Positions 19,075 to 26,842 of a DNA stretch of 64,000 nucleotides are shown here, piece after piece. Both the position numbers and the translations under genes were made by a program. The stretch covers positions 186,001 to 250,000 of the forward strand of contig CALKVK010000033.1 in NCBI GenBank assembly GCA_937996235.1, written 5' to 3'. This DNA is from an uncultured bacterium (GTDB lineage: Bacteria > Planctomycetota > JAJSAM01 > JAJVHW01). Each line of letters opens with the position of its first letter. The first letter of the stretch is position 1. Under the pieces are notes generated by a model that ran no database searches, was not told where the DNA came from, and worked only from the letters and a program-made list of their open reading frames with translations.

Positions 19075-19982
19075 GCGCGCGGCGCGTCCGGGCCGCCGCG
19101 GCGCTGCTGTGCGCGGCGCTCGCCGCGGCCGGCTGCGGCGCCCCGCCGCAGAGCGTCATCGCGTTCCGCGCGGAGCCCGGGCGCGAGCTCGTGTACGAGA
19201 CGCACCGCACCGACGACTGGCCCGACCCGCTGTTCGGCTACGGCGGCACGCTCGAGACCGCGGCCCGCTTCCGGCTCGCGACGATCGAGGACGCCGGCGA
19301 GCGCGGCGGCACGTACCGCGTCGCCGTCGAGTCGGTCCGCGTGCAGGCGCCGCCGCGCTTCGGCGTCGTCTGCGACACGGCGACCCCCGAGGAGGAACCC
19401 GGCGACCGCTTCGGCGCCGAGGCGTTCGCGCGCGGCGTGCTCCCGCGTGCGGGCACGCTCGTGCTCGCGGCGAGCGGCCGCGTGGCGCCGATCACGCCCG
19501 ACCAGGAGCTGCGCAACCTGCTCCGCACGTGGGCCGCGGGCAAGCCGCGACCGGACGTCGAGCCCGCGATGATGGTGCTCGACGAGATCCTCGACGCGCC
19601 CCACTTCGCCTCCACCTGGATCTCGTCGGCGTCGGTGCTGATGCCGGACCGCGGCGTGCTCCCGGAGGGCGGGCGCTGGTCGCGCAGCCTGCCGGTGAAC
19701 GCGCCCGCGGGGCGGCTCGAGTGCGCGCTCGAGGTCGAGGGCACGCGCGACGCGGCGGGCATCGTGACCCTGCGCGGCAGCGGCCCGTTCCGGCTCACCA
19801 CGCCGGATCCCAACGCCCCGCTCGAGTTCGTCTCGGGCGACGCGGCGATCTCCGTCGTCTTCGACGCCGCGCGCGGCGTGCTCGTCTCGTGCGACGACAC
19901 GACGCACGTCGTCTTCAAGTCGAAGAAGGGCGGCGCGGAGTCGCGTCAGGACTGGCGTCGCGAGCTGCGTCTCGTCGAGTGA
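19071..19982 (+). CDS. Predicted lipoprotein of unknown function, 303 aa
   Basis: The GTG start overlaps the ligA stop (GTGA). The N-terminus is a lipoprotein signal: Arg-rich start, hydrophobic core, and lipobox LAAAGC with lipidated Cys22. The mature part is beta-rich (RELVYETHRTDDW, TLVLAASGRVAPITPDQELRN, SLPVNAPAGRLECALEVEG, PLEFVSGDAAISVVFD), resembling secreted planctomycete proteins with repeated strand pairs, but no named domain is recognised. Coupling to ligA is probably only organisational. Its 3' end overlaps the convergent thiE gene by 68 bases. Confidence 0.78.
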   Translation: MSARRVRAAAALLCAALAAAGCGAPPQSVIAFRAEPGRELVYETHRTDDWPDPLFGYGGTLETAARFRLATIEDAGERGGTYRVAVESVRVQAPPRFGVVCDTATPEEEPGDRFGAEAFARGVLPRAGTLVLAASGRVAPITPDQELRNLLRTWAAGKPRPDVEPAMMVLDEILDAPHFASTWISSASVLMPDRGVLPEGGRWSRSLPVNAPAGRLECALEVEGTRDAAGIVTLRGSGPFRLTTPDPNAPLEFVSGDAAISVVFDAARGVLVSCDDTTHVVFKSKKGGAESRQDWRRELRLVE

Positions 19983-20628
19983 CGAGCACGGCGCAGAGCG
20001 CACGCGCCGCGCTCTCGGGATCCGCCGCGCAGCACACCGCCGCCGAGACCGCGACGCGCGTGAAGCCGGCCGCGCGCACCGCGTCGATGCGCTGCGCGTC
20101 CACTCCGCCGATGCCGAACGCGGGCACGCCCGCCGCCTCGGCGCGCCGTGCGAGCGGGGCGAGCAGCTCGGGCGAGCCGGTGGCGACGGGGCGCCCCTTC
20201 GACGCCGTCGCGAACAGCGCGCCGACGCCGACCGTGTCGGCGCCGTCCGCGAGCGCGCGCAGGAGCTCGCGCTCGTCGTGCGTGGACACCCCGACGAGCG
20301 CACCGGAGCCGAGCAGCGCGCGCGCCGCCGCGACGGGCCCGTCCTCCTGACCCAGGTGGACGCCGTCGGCGTCGGCGTCGCGCGCCGCGCGCGCGTCGTC
20401 GTTCACGATCACGAGCACGCCGCGCGGACGGCAGAGCGCCACGAGCTCCCGCGCGCGACGCACGAGCTCGTCCGTCGCGAGGTGCTTCTCGCGGAGCTGG
20501 AGCACGTCGGCGCCGCCCGCGACCGCGGCGGCGGCGACCTCGGTCCAGGGGCGCGCGCAGAGCGCCTCGGTGAGCAGCACCTGCAGATGGGCACGAGCGA
20601 GCCGGGCGCGCCGCGGGGACGTCGTCAT
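19915..20628 (-). CDS. thiE: Thiamine-phosphate synthase, 237 aa
   Basis: Joins HMP pyrophosphate and thiazole phosphate to thiamine phosphate. Conserved pieces: GGADVLQLREK near the N-terminus, VIVNDDARAARDADADGVHLGQ, GVSTHDERE, VGVGALFATASKGRP and FGIGGV before the C-terminal phosphate-binding strands. The last 25 or so residues (RRDAARDASPDATPRR) are an extra Arg/Asp-rich tail coded inside the opposite lipoprotein gene. A TACGAT hexamer ends six bases before the ATG with no ribosome binding site, predicting a leaderless message. No thiamine riboswitch can fit if so, and other thi genes are absent here. Confidence 0.92.
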   Translation of the reverse strand: MTTSPRRARLARAHLQVLLTEALCARPWTEVAAAAVAGGADVLQLREKHLATDELVRRARELVALCRPRGVLVIVNDDARAARDADADGVHLGQEDGPVAAARALLGSGALVGVSTHDERELLRALADGADTVGVGALFATASKGRPVATGSPELLAPLARRAEAAGVPAFGIGGVDAQRIDAVRAAGFTRVAVSAAVCCAADPESAARALCAVLVTRRDAARDASPDATPRRPSST

Positions 20629-20634
20629 CGGCGC

Positions 20635-20640
20635 ATCGTA
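20635..20640 (-). promoter_or_regulatory. -10 element TACGAT for a leaderless thiE mRNA
   Basis: On the minus strand TACGAT is followed by GCGCCG and the thiE ATG, the same 6-base spacing as at ligA and queA. Confidence 0.5.
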
Positions 20641-20672
20641 CGCCGCGGCCGCCCGCGCGCGGCGCGCCGTGG

Positions 20673-20678
20673 TACCCT
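20673..20678 (+). promoter_or_regulatory. Putative -10 element TACCCT upstream of the exported TPR-like gene
   Basis: TACCCT lies 42 bases before the ATG at 20721, leaving a leader with a weak CGGAG site. It is back to back with the thiE hexamer. Confidence 0.35.
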
Positions 20679-20720
20679 CGGGGCGCCCGCGGACCAGGGC
20701 CACGCACCGGAGCTCGCCCC

Positions 20721-21659
20721 ATGCCGTTCGCCCCCCTCGCCGCGCGACCCCGCGCCGGCCGCACGCTCGTCCGCGCCGGCGTCGCCTGTGCCGTGTGGAC
20801 GCTCTGCGCCGCGTCCGCCCTTGCGGACGACGTGCGCCTGACGAACGGCTCGACCGTCGAGGGGCGGGCGACGCGGGAAGGCGACGTCGTCGTGGTGCGC
20901 ACGCGCGCCGGCGAGGTGCGCCTGCCGGCGGCCGAGGTCGCGGAGATCGTCGCGGGCCCGACGCGCTTCGACCTCTACGAGGCGCGGCGCAAGGAGCTCG
21001 AGGGCGGCGAACAGCGCGACGACGCCGACGCCCACCTCGCCCTCGGCGACTGGTGCCGCGACCAGCGCCTCGACCGCGAGGCGCGCCGTCACTGGCAGCG
21101 CGCCGTCGAACTCGATCCCGAGAACCGCCCGGCGCACGGGCGCCTCGGCCACATCCGCTACGACGGCCGCTGGCTCACCGACGACGAGTACCACGAGGCG
21201 CGCGGGTTCGTGCGCGTCGACGGGAAGTGGGTGCACCGCGACGAGCTCGCGCGCGAGCGGGCCGCGGCCGCGGCGGCGAAGGCGCAGGAGGCGCACGTCC
21301 GCAAGGTCCGCGACTGCGTGTCGCGCATGGCGTCGATGAAGCGCCGCACGCGGCTCCTCGCGAAGGTCGAGCTGCAGGAGTACGCGGAGTCGATCGGCGA
21401 CCTGCGCCTCGCGTCGTTCGCGTCGCGCGTCGCCGAGTCCTACAACGCGCAGTGGGCGCGGGTGCGCGCCGATCTCGAGCGCGGCACGGTGCTCACGACC
21501 GTCCGGGCCACGCACTCCGAGCTGAAGCGCCCGATCCCGACGCTGACGACGAGCCTCGGCGCCAACTCGACGCCGGTGACCATCCAGCTCCCCGAGCTCT
21601 CGATCGTGTCGGTCAAGACCACCGTCCTCGTGCCGGCCGACATCGAGCTCGACGACTGA
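20721..21659 (+). CDS. Exported protein with SH3-like N-terminus and one TPR, 312 aa
   Basis: A signal peptide ends near residue 35 (LCAASALA then DD). The first mature segment (DVRLTNGSTVEGRATREGDVVVVRTRAGEVRLPAAEV) has the pattern of a small beta barrel found in many planctomycete secreted proteins. A tetratricopeptide-like helix pair follows (DAHLALGDWCRDQRLDREAR, then WQRAVELDPENRPAH), and next DGRWLTDDEYHEARGFVRVDGKWVHRDEL, a repeated GR/KW-L/V-TDDE motif. A long charged helix leads to a beta-rich end. Function unknown; probably periplasmic or surface scaffold. The ATG is fixed by the signal peptide. Confidence 0.75.
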   Translation: MPFAPLAARPRAGRTLVRAGVACAVWTLCAASALADDVRLTNGSTVEGRATREGDVVVVRTRAGEVRLPAAEVAEIVAGPTRFDLYEARRKELEGGEQRDDADAHLALGDWCRDQRLDREARRHWQRAVELDPENRPAHGRLGHIRYDGRWLTDDEYHEARGFVRVDGKWVHRDELARERAAAAAAKAQEAHVRKVRDCVSRMASMKRRTRLLAKVELQEYAESIGDLRLASFASRVAESYNAQWARVRADLERGTVLTTVRATHSELKRPIPTLTTSLGANSTPVTIQLPELSIVSVKTTVLVPADIELDD

Positions 21660-21690
21660 CGCGCCGGGTGGACGTCGCGCACTCCGCCGG

Positions 21691-21696
21691 TATCGT
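21691..21696 (+). promoter_or_regulatory. Putative -10 element TATCGT upstream of the FG-GAP protein gene
   Basis: TATCGT, identical to the queA hexamer, lies 69 bases before the GTG start; a GAGAAGGA site occupies the leader. Confidence 0.35.
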
Positions 21697-21765
21697 GGTG
21701 GGTGGCGCGGGTGGGGCCGCGCAGCGGGGCGCTCCGGGGGGACCAAGGGTCGAGAAGGACCGACC

Positions 21766-23556
21766 GTGCCGACGCGCCGCATCTGCCTCCTCGAGCTGAC
21801 TGCTGCTGCTGCTCTCCTTGCGACGTACGCCGTCGCGGCAGAGGCGCCCACGTTCCACGTCCCCGAGACGTATGGCGCGCTGCCTTCGCCGGGGAGCGAG
21901 ATCCCGATCGGCGTGGCCGACATGGACGGCGACGGCGTCCGCGACCTCGTGTTCTGCGCCGCGGTCGACAAGGTGCTCTCGCTCACGTGGCTGCGCGGCC
22001 TCGGCGCCGGGGCGTTCGAGCAGCCCCTGCGTCTCGCGAAGTCCGCCGTGCACGCCGGCGGCGTGCTCGCGGACGTCGACGGCGACGGTGACGTGGACTA
22101 CGTCGCCGGCCCCGGGTTCCTGCTCGTCAACGACGGCACCGGAACCTGCGAGTACGGCGAAGCGCCGTACCTCGGCACGTCGCTCGCCGCCGCGTACGAC
22201 TTCGAGGCGGGCGGAGCGACCGAGTTCGTCGCGGTCGGCAGCGACGACACCCTGCGCGTGCTCGCCTACGTCGCGGGCCAGGGCCTCGTCACCGTGCACG
22301 GCCCGGTGCCCGCCGTCGACGGCGCACCGTTCGCGGCCGACATGGACGGCGACGAGCGCGACGACGTCGTGCTGATCGCATTCGACCAGGTGGACGTGCT
22401 GCTGCGCCGCGACCACGGCTTCGAGCGGCGGAGCCTCGACGACCTGACGCACGCGGCGACGAGCCGCGGGGCGAGCGTCGGCGACTTCGACGGCGACGGC
22501 GACGTGGACGTGCTCCTCCGCGACCTGCTCCTCGAAAACGACGGCAGCGGCGCGCTCACACCCGGCACGTCGGCGTTCTTCCCGCCGGGCACGCCGGACT
22601 CCGCGCAGCTCCCCGTGGACCTCGACAACGACGGCGACCTCGACTTCGTCTCCTGCAGCGGCGGCGCGCTGGTCGTGCTGTGGAACGACGGCGGCACGCT
22701 CGTCGTCGGCGAGCCGATCCCCGCCATCGGCTCCGGAAGCGCGACGTACGCGCTCGTGGGAGACGTGGACGGGAACGGGCGCCCGGACGTGGTGCTCTCG
22801 CAGTCCCACGGCACCGAGATCGCCGTCGTGCGGCAGTCCGGCGGACCGCCACCGGGGTCGCCGTCGGTGACGTCCGGCACCGCGCGCTCCGCCGGTGCGC
22901 AACTCGTTCGCATCACCGGCGCGAACTTCGCGCCGGGCGTCACGGTCACGTTCGACGACGGCTCGATCGTCACGGCGGTCACGCTCATCTCCGACACGGA
23001 GCTCGAGGTGGCCGTCACGCTGGCCGCCGGCGGCGGCGCGGGTCCGCGCTCCTTCACCGTACGCAACCCCGACGGCCAGGTAGCGCGCGGGAGCATCGAC
23101 GCCGTCTCGCTGTCCGTCGCTGCGCGCTCGGGTCGGCTCCGACTCTCGGATCGCCCCGGCCGCGACGCGCTCCGGTTGAGCGGCTTCGTCGGTCGGACGT
23201 CCCTCAGCGCGGTGGCGCCCGCAGACTCCATCGCCGCGCTCGTTGCCGACGGCCTGACGCTCCGGCTGGGCGATGCCGCCGCGGCGCTGACCGTGACCGT
23301 CCCCGCCGGGGATCCCGGCTGGCGCGCCCCCGGTCGGAAGGGGCGTGCGGCACGGTGGTCGAGCGCTGAGGGCGTCTACCCGCGCGTGCGCCTGCGGGTG
23401 TCGCAGCGCACGGGGGCGTTCCGCCTCCGCATCGAGGACCTGGATCATCCGGACGCCACCCCCGAGGTCGCGGACCTGACGTTCGCGACCGGCGCCGACG
23501 CCGGCTCGGTCGCGACCGGCTGGCGCCGCGCCCGCACCGCCTACGTCCTCGAGTAG
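21766..23556 (+). CDS. Secreted FG-GAP/VCBS-repeat protein with an IPT/TIG domain, 596 aa
   Basis: A signal peptide (residues 1-25) is followed by a beta-propeller of FG-GAP/VCBS repeats. At least six calcium-binding loops are visible: DMDGDGVRD, DVDGDGDVD, DMDGDERDD, DFDGDGDVD, DLDNDGDLD and DVDGNGRPD. After a Pro/Gly linker comes an IPT/TIG-like domain (about 365-440, QLVRITGANFAPGVTVTFDDG). The last 150 residues are beta-rich (LRLSDRPGRDALRLSGFV, LTVTVPAGDPGW) and end near RTAYVLE without a PEP-CTERM or type IX sorting signal. Likely a cell-surface or secreted adhesin-type protein. The GTG start is preceded by GAGAAGGA. Confidence 0.85.
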   Translation: MPTRRICLLELTAAAALLATYAVAAEAPTFHVPETYGALPSPGSEIPIGVADMDGDGVRDLVFCAAVDKVLSLTWLRGLGAGAFEQPLRLAKSAVHAGGVLADVDGDGDVDYVAGPGFLLVNDGTGTCEYGEAPYLGTSLAAAYDFEAGGATEFVAVGSDDTLRVLAYVAGQGLVTVHGPVPAVDGAPFAADMDGDERDDVVLIAFDQVDVLLRRDHGFERRSLDDLTHAATSRGASVGDFDGDGDVDVLLRDLLLENDGSGALTPGTSAFFPPGTPDSAQLPVDLDNDGDLDFVSCSGGALVVLWNDGGTLVVGEPIPAIGSGSATYALVGDVDGNGRPDVVLSQSHGTEIAVVRQSGGPPPGSPSVTSGTARSAGAQLVRITGANFAPGVTVTFDDGSIVTAVTLISDTELEVAVTLAAGGGAGPRSFTVRNPDGQVARGSIDAVSLSVAARSGRLRLSDRPGRDALRLSGFVGRTSLSAVAPADSIAALVADGLTLRLGDAAAALTVTVPAGDPGWRAPGRKGRAARWSSAEGVYPRVRLRVSQRTGAFRLRIEDLDHPDATPEVADLTFATGADAGSVATGWRRARTAYVLE

Positions 23557-23595
23557 CCGGGTGCCGGGCCGCCACTCGGCGCCCTGCCCGGGCGG

Positions 23596-23610
23596 CTGTC
23601 AGCCTGACAG
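23596..23610. promoter_or_regulatory. Palindrome 1 upstream of groESL (CTGTCAG-C-CTGACAG)
   Basis: A perfect 7+1+7 inverted repeat. It is similar in form to palindrome 2 (shared CTGNCA half sites), with centres 39 bases apart, suggesting repeated binding sites of one regulator. Confidence 0.45.
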
Positions 23611-23635
23611 CGCCGCGCCGCGGGCCCGGCCGGGC

Positions 23636-23648
23636 TGCCAAGCTGGCA
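23636..23648. promoter_or_regulatory. Palindrome 2 upstream of groESL (TGCCA-AGC-TGGCA)
   Basis: A 5-bp-arm inverted repeat embedded in CTGCCAAGCTGGCAC, related to palindrome 1. It lies about 30 bases before palindrome 3. Confidence 0.4.
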
Positions 23649-23678
23649 CGCGTCGCCCGCGGCCGATCCGTTCTCGTA

Positions 23679-23699
23679 AGTCGTTAGCTTCTAACGACT
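23679..23699. promoter_or_regulatory. Palindrome 3 / AT-richer operator upstream of groESL
   Basis: AGTCGTTAG-CTT-CTAACGACT is a perfect inverted repeat with 9-bp arms in a locally AT-richer patch, a likely core-promoter region. It is not the CIRCE operator (TTAGCACTC-N9-GAGTGCTAA) although it shares TTAG half ends. It lies 162 bases before the groES ATG, so the groESL leader would be long. Confidence 0.5.
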
Positions 23700-23861
23700 A
23701 ACCGCGATGTCGTGCCGCGCTCCGTCGTTGGTATCGCGGTTGCGACCTGCCGGGCGGAAGCCGCTCCCTGGCCACCGGTGCCGGTCCACGGGGCGAGCAC
23801 GAGGGAGTTCGATGAGCGCGGACGCCGCGGCGCGTCCGGCCTTTCAGGAGAGCGAACAGCC

Positions 23862-24161
23862 ATGGCGAAGCCGAGCATCAAGCCCATCAACGACAAGGTC
23901 CTGGTCAAGCGTCTCGAGGCCGAGAGCAAGACCGCGGGCGGCATCGTCCTGCCGGACAACGCGAAGGAGAAGCCGCGCGAGGGCAAGGTCGTGGCCGTCG
24001 GCAACGGGCGTCTGCTCAAGAACGGCGAGCGCAGCGCGTTCCAGGTCGCCAAGGGCGACCGGATCATCTTCAGCTCCTACGCGGGCACCGAGATCAAGGT
24101 GGCCGGCGAGGAGTACCTGATCCTCTCCGAGGACGACGTCCTCGCCGTCGTCGAGGAGTAG
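23862..24161 (+). CDS. groES: Co-chaperonin GroES, 99 aa
   Basis: Forms the heptameric lid of the GroEL folding chamber in the cytoplasm. The sequence begins IKPINDKVLVKRLEAE, has the mobile loop ESKTAGGIVLPDNAKEKP (about 18-35), and ends EEYLILSEDDVLAVVEE, all typical. CAGGAGAG before the ATG at the usual distance fixes the start. It is followed after 87 bases by groEL and preceded by three palindromes and a roughly 160-base leader, indicating regulated heat-shock expression. Small frames in the leader look like shadows. Confidence 0.97.
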   Translation: MAKPSIKPINDKVLVKRLEAESKTAGGIVLPDNAKEKPREGKVVAVGNGRLLKNGERSAFQVAKGDRIIFSSYAGTEIKVAGEEYLILSEDDVLAVVEE

Positions 24162-24248
24162 CCGCGGCGGGGCGCCCCGCGCCCGGCCCGCTCCCCCGTC
24201 GATCCCGACCAGCGATCCCGACCCCGTGAGCAAGGAAGGCAGGCAACG

Positions 24249-25922
24249 ATGAGTGCGAAGAAGATCGCGTACGACCAGGAGGCCCGCGAGAACACCCGCC
24301 GCGGCGTGAAGGCGCTCGCCCGCGCCGTGAAGGTGACGCTGGGCCCGCGCGGCCGCAACGTGCTGATCGAGAAGAGCTTCGGCGCGCCCCAGGTCACCAA
24401 GGACGGTGCCACGGTGGCCAAGGAGGTCGAGCTCAAGGACCGCTACGAGAACATCGGCGCCACGATGGTCCGCGAGGTCGCGACGAAGACCGCGGACGTC
24501 GCCGGCGACGGCACGACGACGGCGGTGGTGCTCGCCGAGGCGATCTTCGAGGAGGGCCTCAAGAACGTCGCCGCCGGCGCTTCGCCCCTCGGCATCAAGC
24601 GCGGCATCGAGGTCGCGGTCGAGCGCGTCGCCGCGCAGCTCGAGAAGGACTCCATCAAGATCAAGTCGAGCGACCGCGCGCAGATCGCGCAGGTCGCGTC
24701 GATCGCCGCCAACAACGACACCGAGATCGGCGAGAAGATCGCCGAGGCGATCCTCAAGGTCGGCCAGAACGGCGTCGTGACCGTCGAGGAGGGCCGCGGC
24801 CTGACGACGGAGGTCGAGTGGAAGGAGGGCATGCAGTTCGACAAGGGCTGGCTCTCGCCGCACTTCGTCAACAAGCAGGCCGAGATGTCGTGCGTGATGG
24901 AGAACGCGCTGCTCCTGGTGCACGAGAAGAAGATCTCCTCGGTCAAGGACCTGCTGCCGCTGCTCGAGAAGGTCGCGAAGGCCGGCCGTCCGCTGCTCAT
25001 CATCGCGGAGGACGTCGAGGGCGAGGCGCTCGCGACGCTCGTCGTCAACCGCCTGCGCGGCACGCTCGACGTGTGCGCGGTCAAGGCGCCCGGCTTCGGT
25101 GACCGCCGCAAGGCCATGCTGCAGGACATTGCGGTCCTCGCGGGCGGCCAGGCGATCTTCGAGGACCTCGGCATCCAGCTCGAGAACGTGCAGCTCGCCG
25201 ACCTCGGCAGCGCCAAGAAGGTGATCGTCACCAAGGACGACACGACGATCGTCGAGGGCGCCGGCAAGAAGAAGGACATCGAGGCGCGCGTCGCCCAGAT
25301 CAAGAACGAGATCGAGGACACGAAGAGCGACTACGACCGCGAGAAGCTCCAGGAGCGTCTCGCGAAGCTCGCGGGCGGCGTGGCGCAGATCAACGTCGGC
25401 GCCGCGACCGAGGTCGAGATGAAGGAGAAGAAGATGCGCGTCGAGGACGCCCGCGACGCGACGTTCGCGGCCCTCGAGGAGGGCATCCTGCCGGGCGGCG
25501 GCACGGCGCTCCTGAACGCGCAGGCCGCGCTCGAGGGTCTCGAGGGCGGCAGCGAGCACTCCGACGACGTGAAGGTCGGCATCGCGATCGTGCGCCGGGC
25601 CCTCGAGGCGCCGGTGCGGCAGATCGCGACCAACGCGGGCGTCGACGGCTCGATCGTGGTCGAGAAGGTGCGCGCCGCGCGCCCGAAGACCTACGGCTTC
25701 AACGCCGCGACCGAGCAGTACGGCGACCTGGTCGACATGGGCGTCATCGACCCGCGCAAGGTGGTGCGCACGGCGCTGCAGAACGCGGCGAGCGTGAGCA
25801 CGCTGCTCCTGACGACCGAGGCCGTCATCACCGAGATCCCGGAGAAGAAGCCGGCCGCGCCCGCGGGCGGCGGCGGCGACATGGGCGGGATGGGCGGCAT
25901 GGGGGGCATGGGCGGCTTCTGA
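24249..25922 (+). CDS. groEL: Chaperonin GroEL, 557 aa
   Basis: ATP-driven 60-kDa chaperonin. Conserved blocks: LGPRGRNVLIEKSFGAPQVTKDG, the ATP-site VAGDGTTTAVVLAEAI, LLPLLEKVAKAGRPLLIIAEDVEGEAL, VKAPGFGDRRKAMLQDIAVL, DARDATFAALEEGILPGGG, and the terminal GGM-repeat tail MGGMGGMGGMGGF. The apical segment LSPHFVNKQAEMSC differs from the usual SPYFVT but aligns. AAGGAAGG precedes the ATG. It completes the groESL operon and is followed by a strong hairpin. Confidence 0.98.
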   Translation: MSAKKIAYDQEARENTRRGVKALARAVKVTLGPRGRNVLIEKSFGAPQVTKDGATVAKEVELKDRYENIGATMVREVATKTADVAGDGTTTAVVLAEAIFEEGLKNVAAGASPLGIKRGIEVAVERVAAQLEKDSIKIKSSDRAQIAQVASIAANNDTEIGEKIAEAILKVGQNGVVTVEEGRGLTTEVEWKEGMQFDKGWLSPHFVNKQAEMSCVMENALLLVHEKKISSVKDLLPLLEKVAKAGRPLLIIAEDVEGEALATLVVNRLRGTLDVCAVKAPGFGDRRKAMLQDIAVLAGGQAIFEDLGIQLENVQLADLGSAKKVIVTKDDTTIVEGAGKKKDIEARVAQIKNEIEDTKSDYDREKLQERLAKLAGGVAQINVGAATEVEMKEKKMRVEDARDATFAALEEGILPGGGTALLNAQAALEGLEGGSEHSDDVKVGIAIVRRALEAPVRQIATNAGVDGSIVVEKVRAARPKTYGFNAATEQYGDLVDMGVIDPRKVVRTALQNAASVSTLLLTTEAVITEIPEKKPAAPAGGGGDMGGMGGMGGMGGF

Positions 25923-25952
25923 TAGCCGTCCCCGACCGACCATGATCAGGAC

Positions 25953-25988
25953 GCGGCGGTGTGTGCCGGAAGGCGCGCACCGCCGCGT
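25953..25988. terminator. Strong terminator-like hairpin after groEL
   Basis: A 16-bp stem (14 Watson-Crick pairs plus two G-U on the plus strand) closed by a GGAA tetraloop: CGCGGCGGTG pairs with CACCGCCGCG, extended by TGTGCC/GGCGCG. It lies 30 bases past the groEL stop and 40 bases before the stop of the convergent membrane-protein gene, so it can serve both directions. No T-tract. Confidence 0.7.
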
Positions 25989-26027
25989 GCGATTCAGGGG
26001 GCGTCCGCTGCTCCGCGCCGCGCCGGG

Positions 26028-26753
26028 TCAGCGCTGCCGGACGGGCCGCTCGCCGACGATGTGCAGGTACGTGTACGCATTGGCTGCGTAGATGATCGCG
26101 GCCGCCGGGACGAGGCCGACCACGCACGCCATCACTCCGACGAGCGCGACGAGGATCGACACGAGCCAGAGGCCGAGGATGCGCAGCTTCCAGCCCTGCG
26201 TGATCTCCCAGCTCCGCTTGATCGCATCCCAGGGCCCCAGTCTGCCGTCCACGACCAGCGCCTGCGTCTGGCTGAGGCCGAGGGCCAGGATCACTCCCGG
26301 CACGACGAGCGCGCAGATCCCGAGCAGCACCGCGACCATCTGGATCAGCGAGGCTGCGAACGCCGAGAGATACGGCCCTCCGGTGAAGAGGCTCCCGACG
26401 TCGGGACTGCGGCCGCGCGCCGTGTCGATGAAGTAGCGCGTGAGGACCATCGCGAAGTACACGCCGACGACGAGCTCGAGCAGGCCGACGAAACCGATGC
26501 CTGCCCCGAGGAGCGCCGCCTCGGCCCCGCGCGCGCGTTCGGTCAGCGAAACGAGCACGCCGCGCACCCCGCCGAGCAACACCCCCGGCACGGTCCCGAC
26601 GATCACGGCGACGATCACGATCGGGTTCGACGTGAGCGTGGTCCAGCCGAACTCCAGCGCCCCCGTGATCGTCCAGCCGGTGTCAGGCGGCAGCGGAGGC
26701 GGTGCATACGGCAGCGGCTCCTCGGGCTCGTCGTCGGGGATCTCGTCGTGCAT
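26028..26753 (-). CDS. Multi-pass membrane protein of unknown function, 241 aa
   Basis: An acidic Pro-rich N-terminus (DDEPEEPLPYAPPPLPP) precedes about five to six hydrophobic helices: around 42-60, 82-105, 130-157, and 190-225. The loop between the last two holds GPWDAIKRSWEITQGWKLRILGLWLV, a pattern of bacterial membrane proteins related to the glycerophosphodiesterase membrane-domain/DUF975 group, where DALKRSW...GN/HW is common. No catalytic residues are recognised. GGGAGG six bases before the ATG decides the start against an upstream ATG. It converges on groEL and is divergent from a sulfotransferase gene. Confidence 0.75.
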   Translation of the reverse strand: MHDEIPDDEPEEPLPYAPPPLPPDTGWTITGALEFGWTTLTSNPIVIVAVIVGTVPGVLLGGVRGVLVSLTERARGAEAALLGAGIGFVGLLELVVGVYFAMVLTRYFIDTARGRSPDVGSLFTGGPYLSAFAASLIQMVAVLLGICALVVPGVILALGLSQTQALVVDGRLGPWDAIKRSWEITQGWKLRILGLWLVSILVALVGVMACVVGLVPAAAIIYAANAYTYLHIVGERPVRQR

Positions 26754-26829
26754 GGCGGCCTCCCGTTGCGGCGAGCATCGCACCCAGGAAGGGCGCGACG
26801 CCAGCGTCGATCCGACACGAGCGTGCTGC

Positions 26830-26835
26830 TAGAAC
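26830..26835 (+). promoter_or_regulatory. -10-like element TAGAAC before the first sulfotransferase
   Basis: TAGAAC ends seven bases before the GTG start and there is no ribosome binding site, consistent with a leaderless mRNA. The last base deviates from the TANNNT pattern. Confidence 0.35.
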
Positions 26836-26842
26836 CGCCGCG

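Noticed and set aside
23644..23660. Sigma-54 promoter upstream of groES (TGGCACG looks like a -24 box)
   Set aside because: The GC doublet expected ten bases after GG is absent, and the TGGCA is better explained as half of palindrome 2.
23679..23699. CIRCE/HrcA operator upstream of groES
   Set aside because: The palindrome has 9-bp arms but a 3-base spacer and AGTCGTTAG arms, not TTAGCACTC-N9-GAGTGCTAA.
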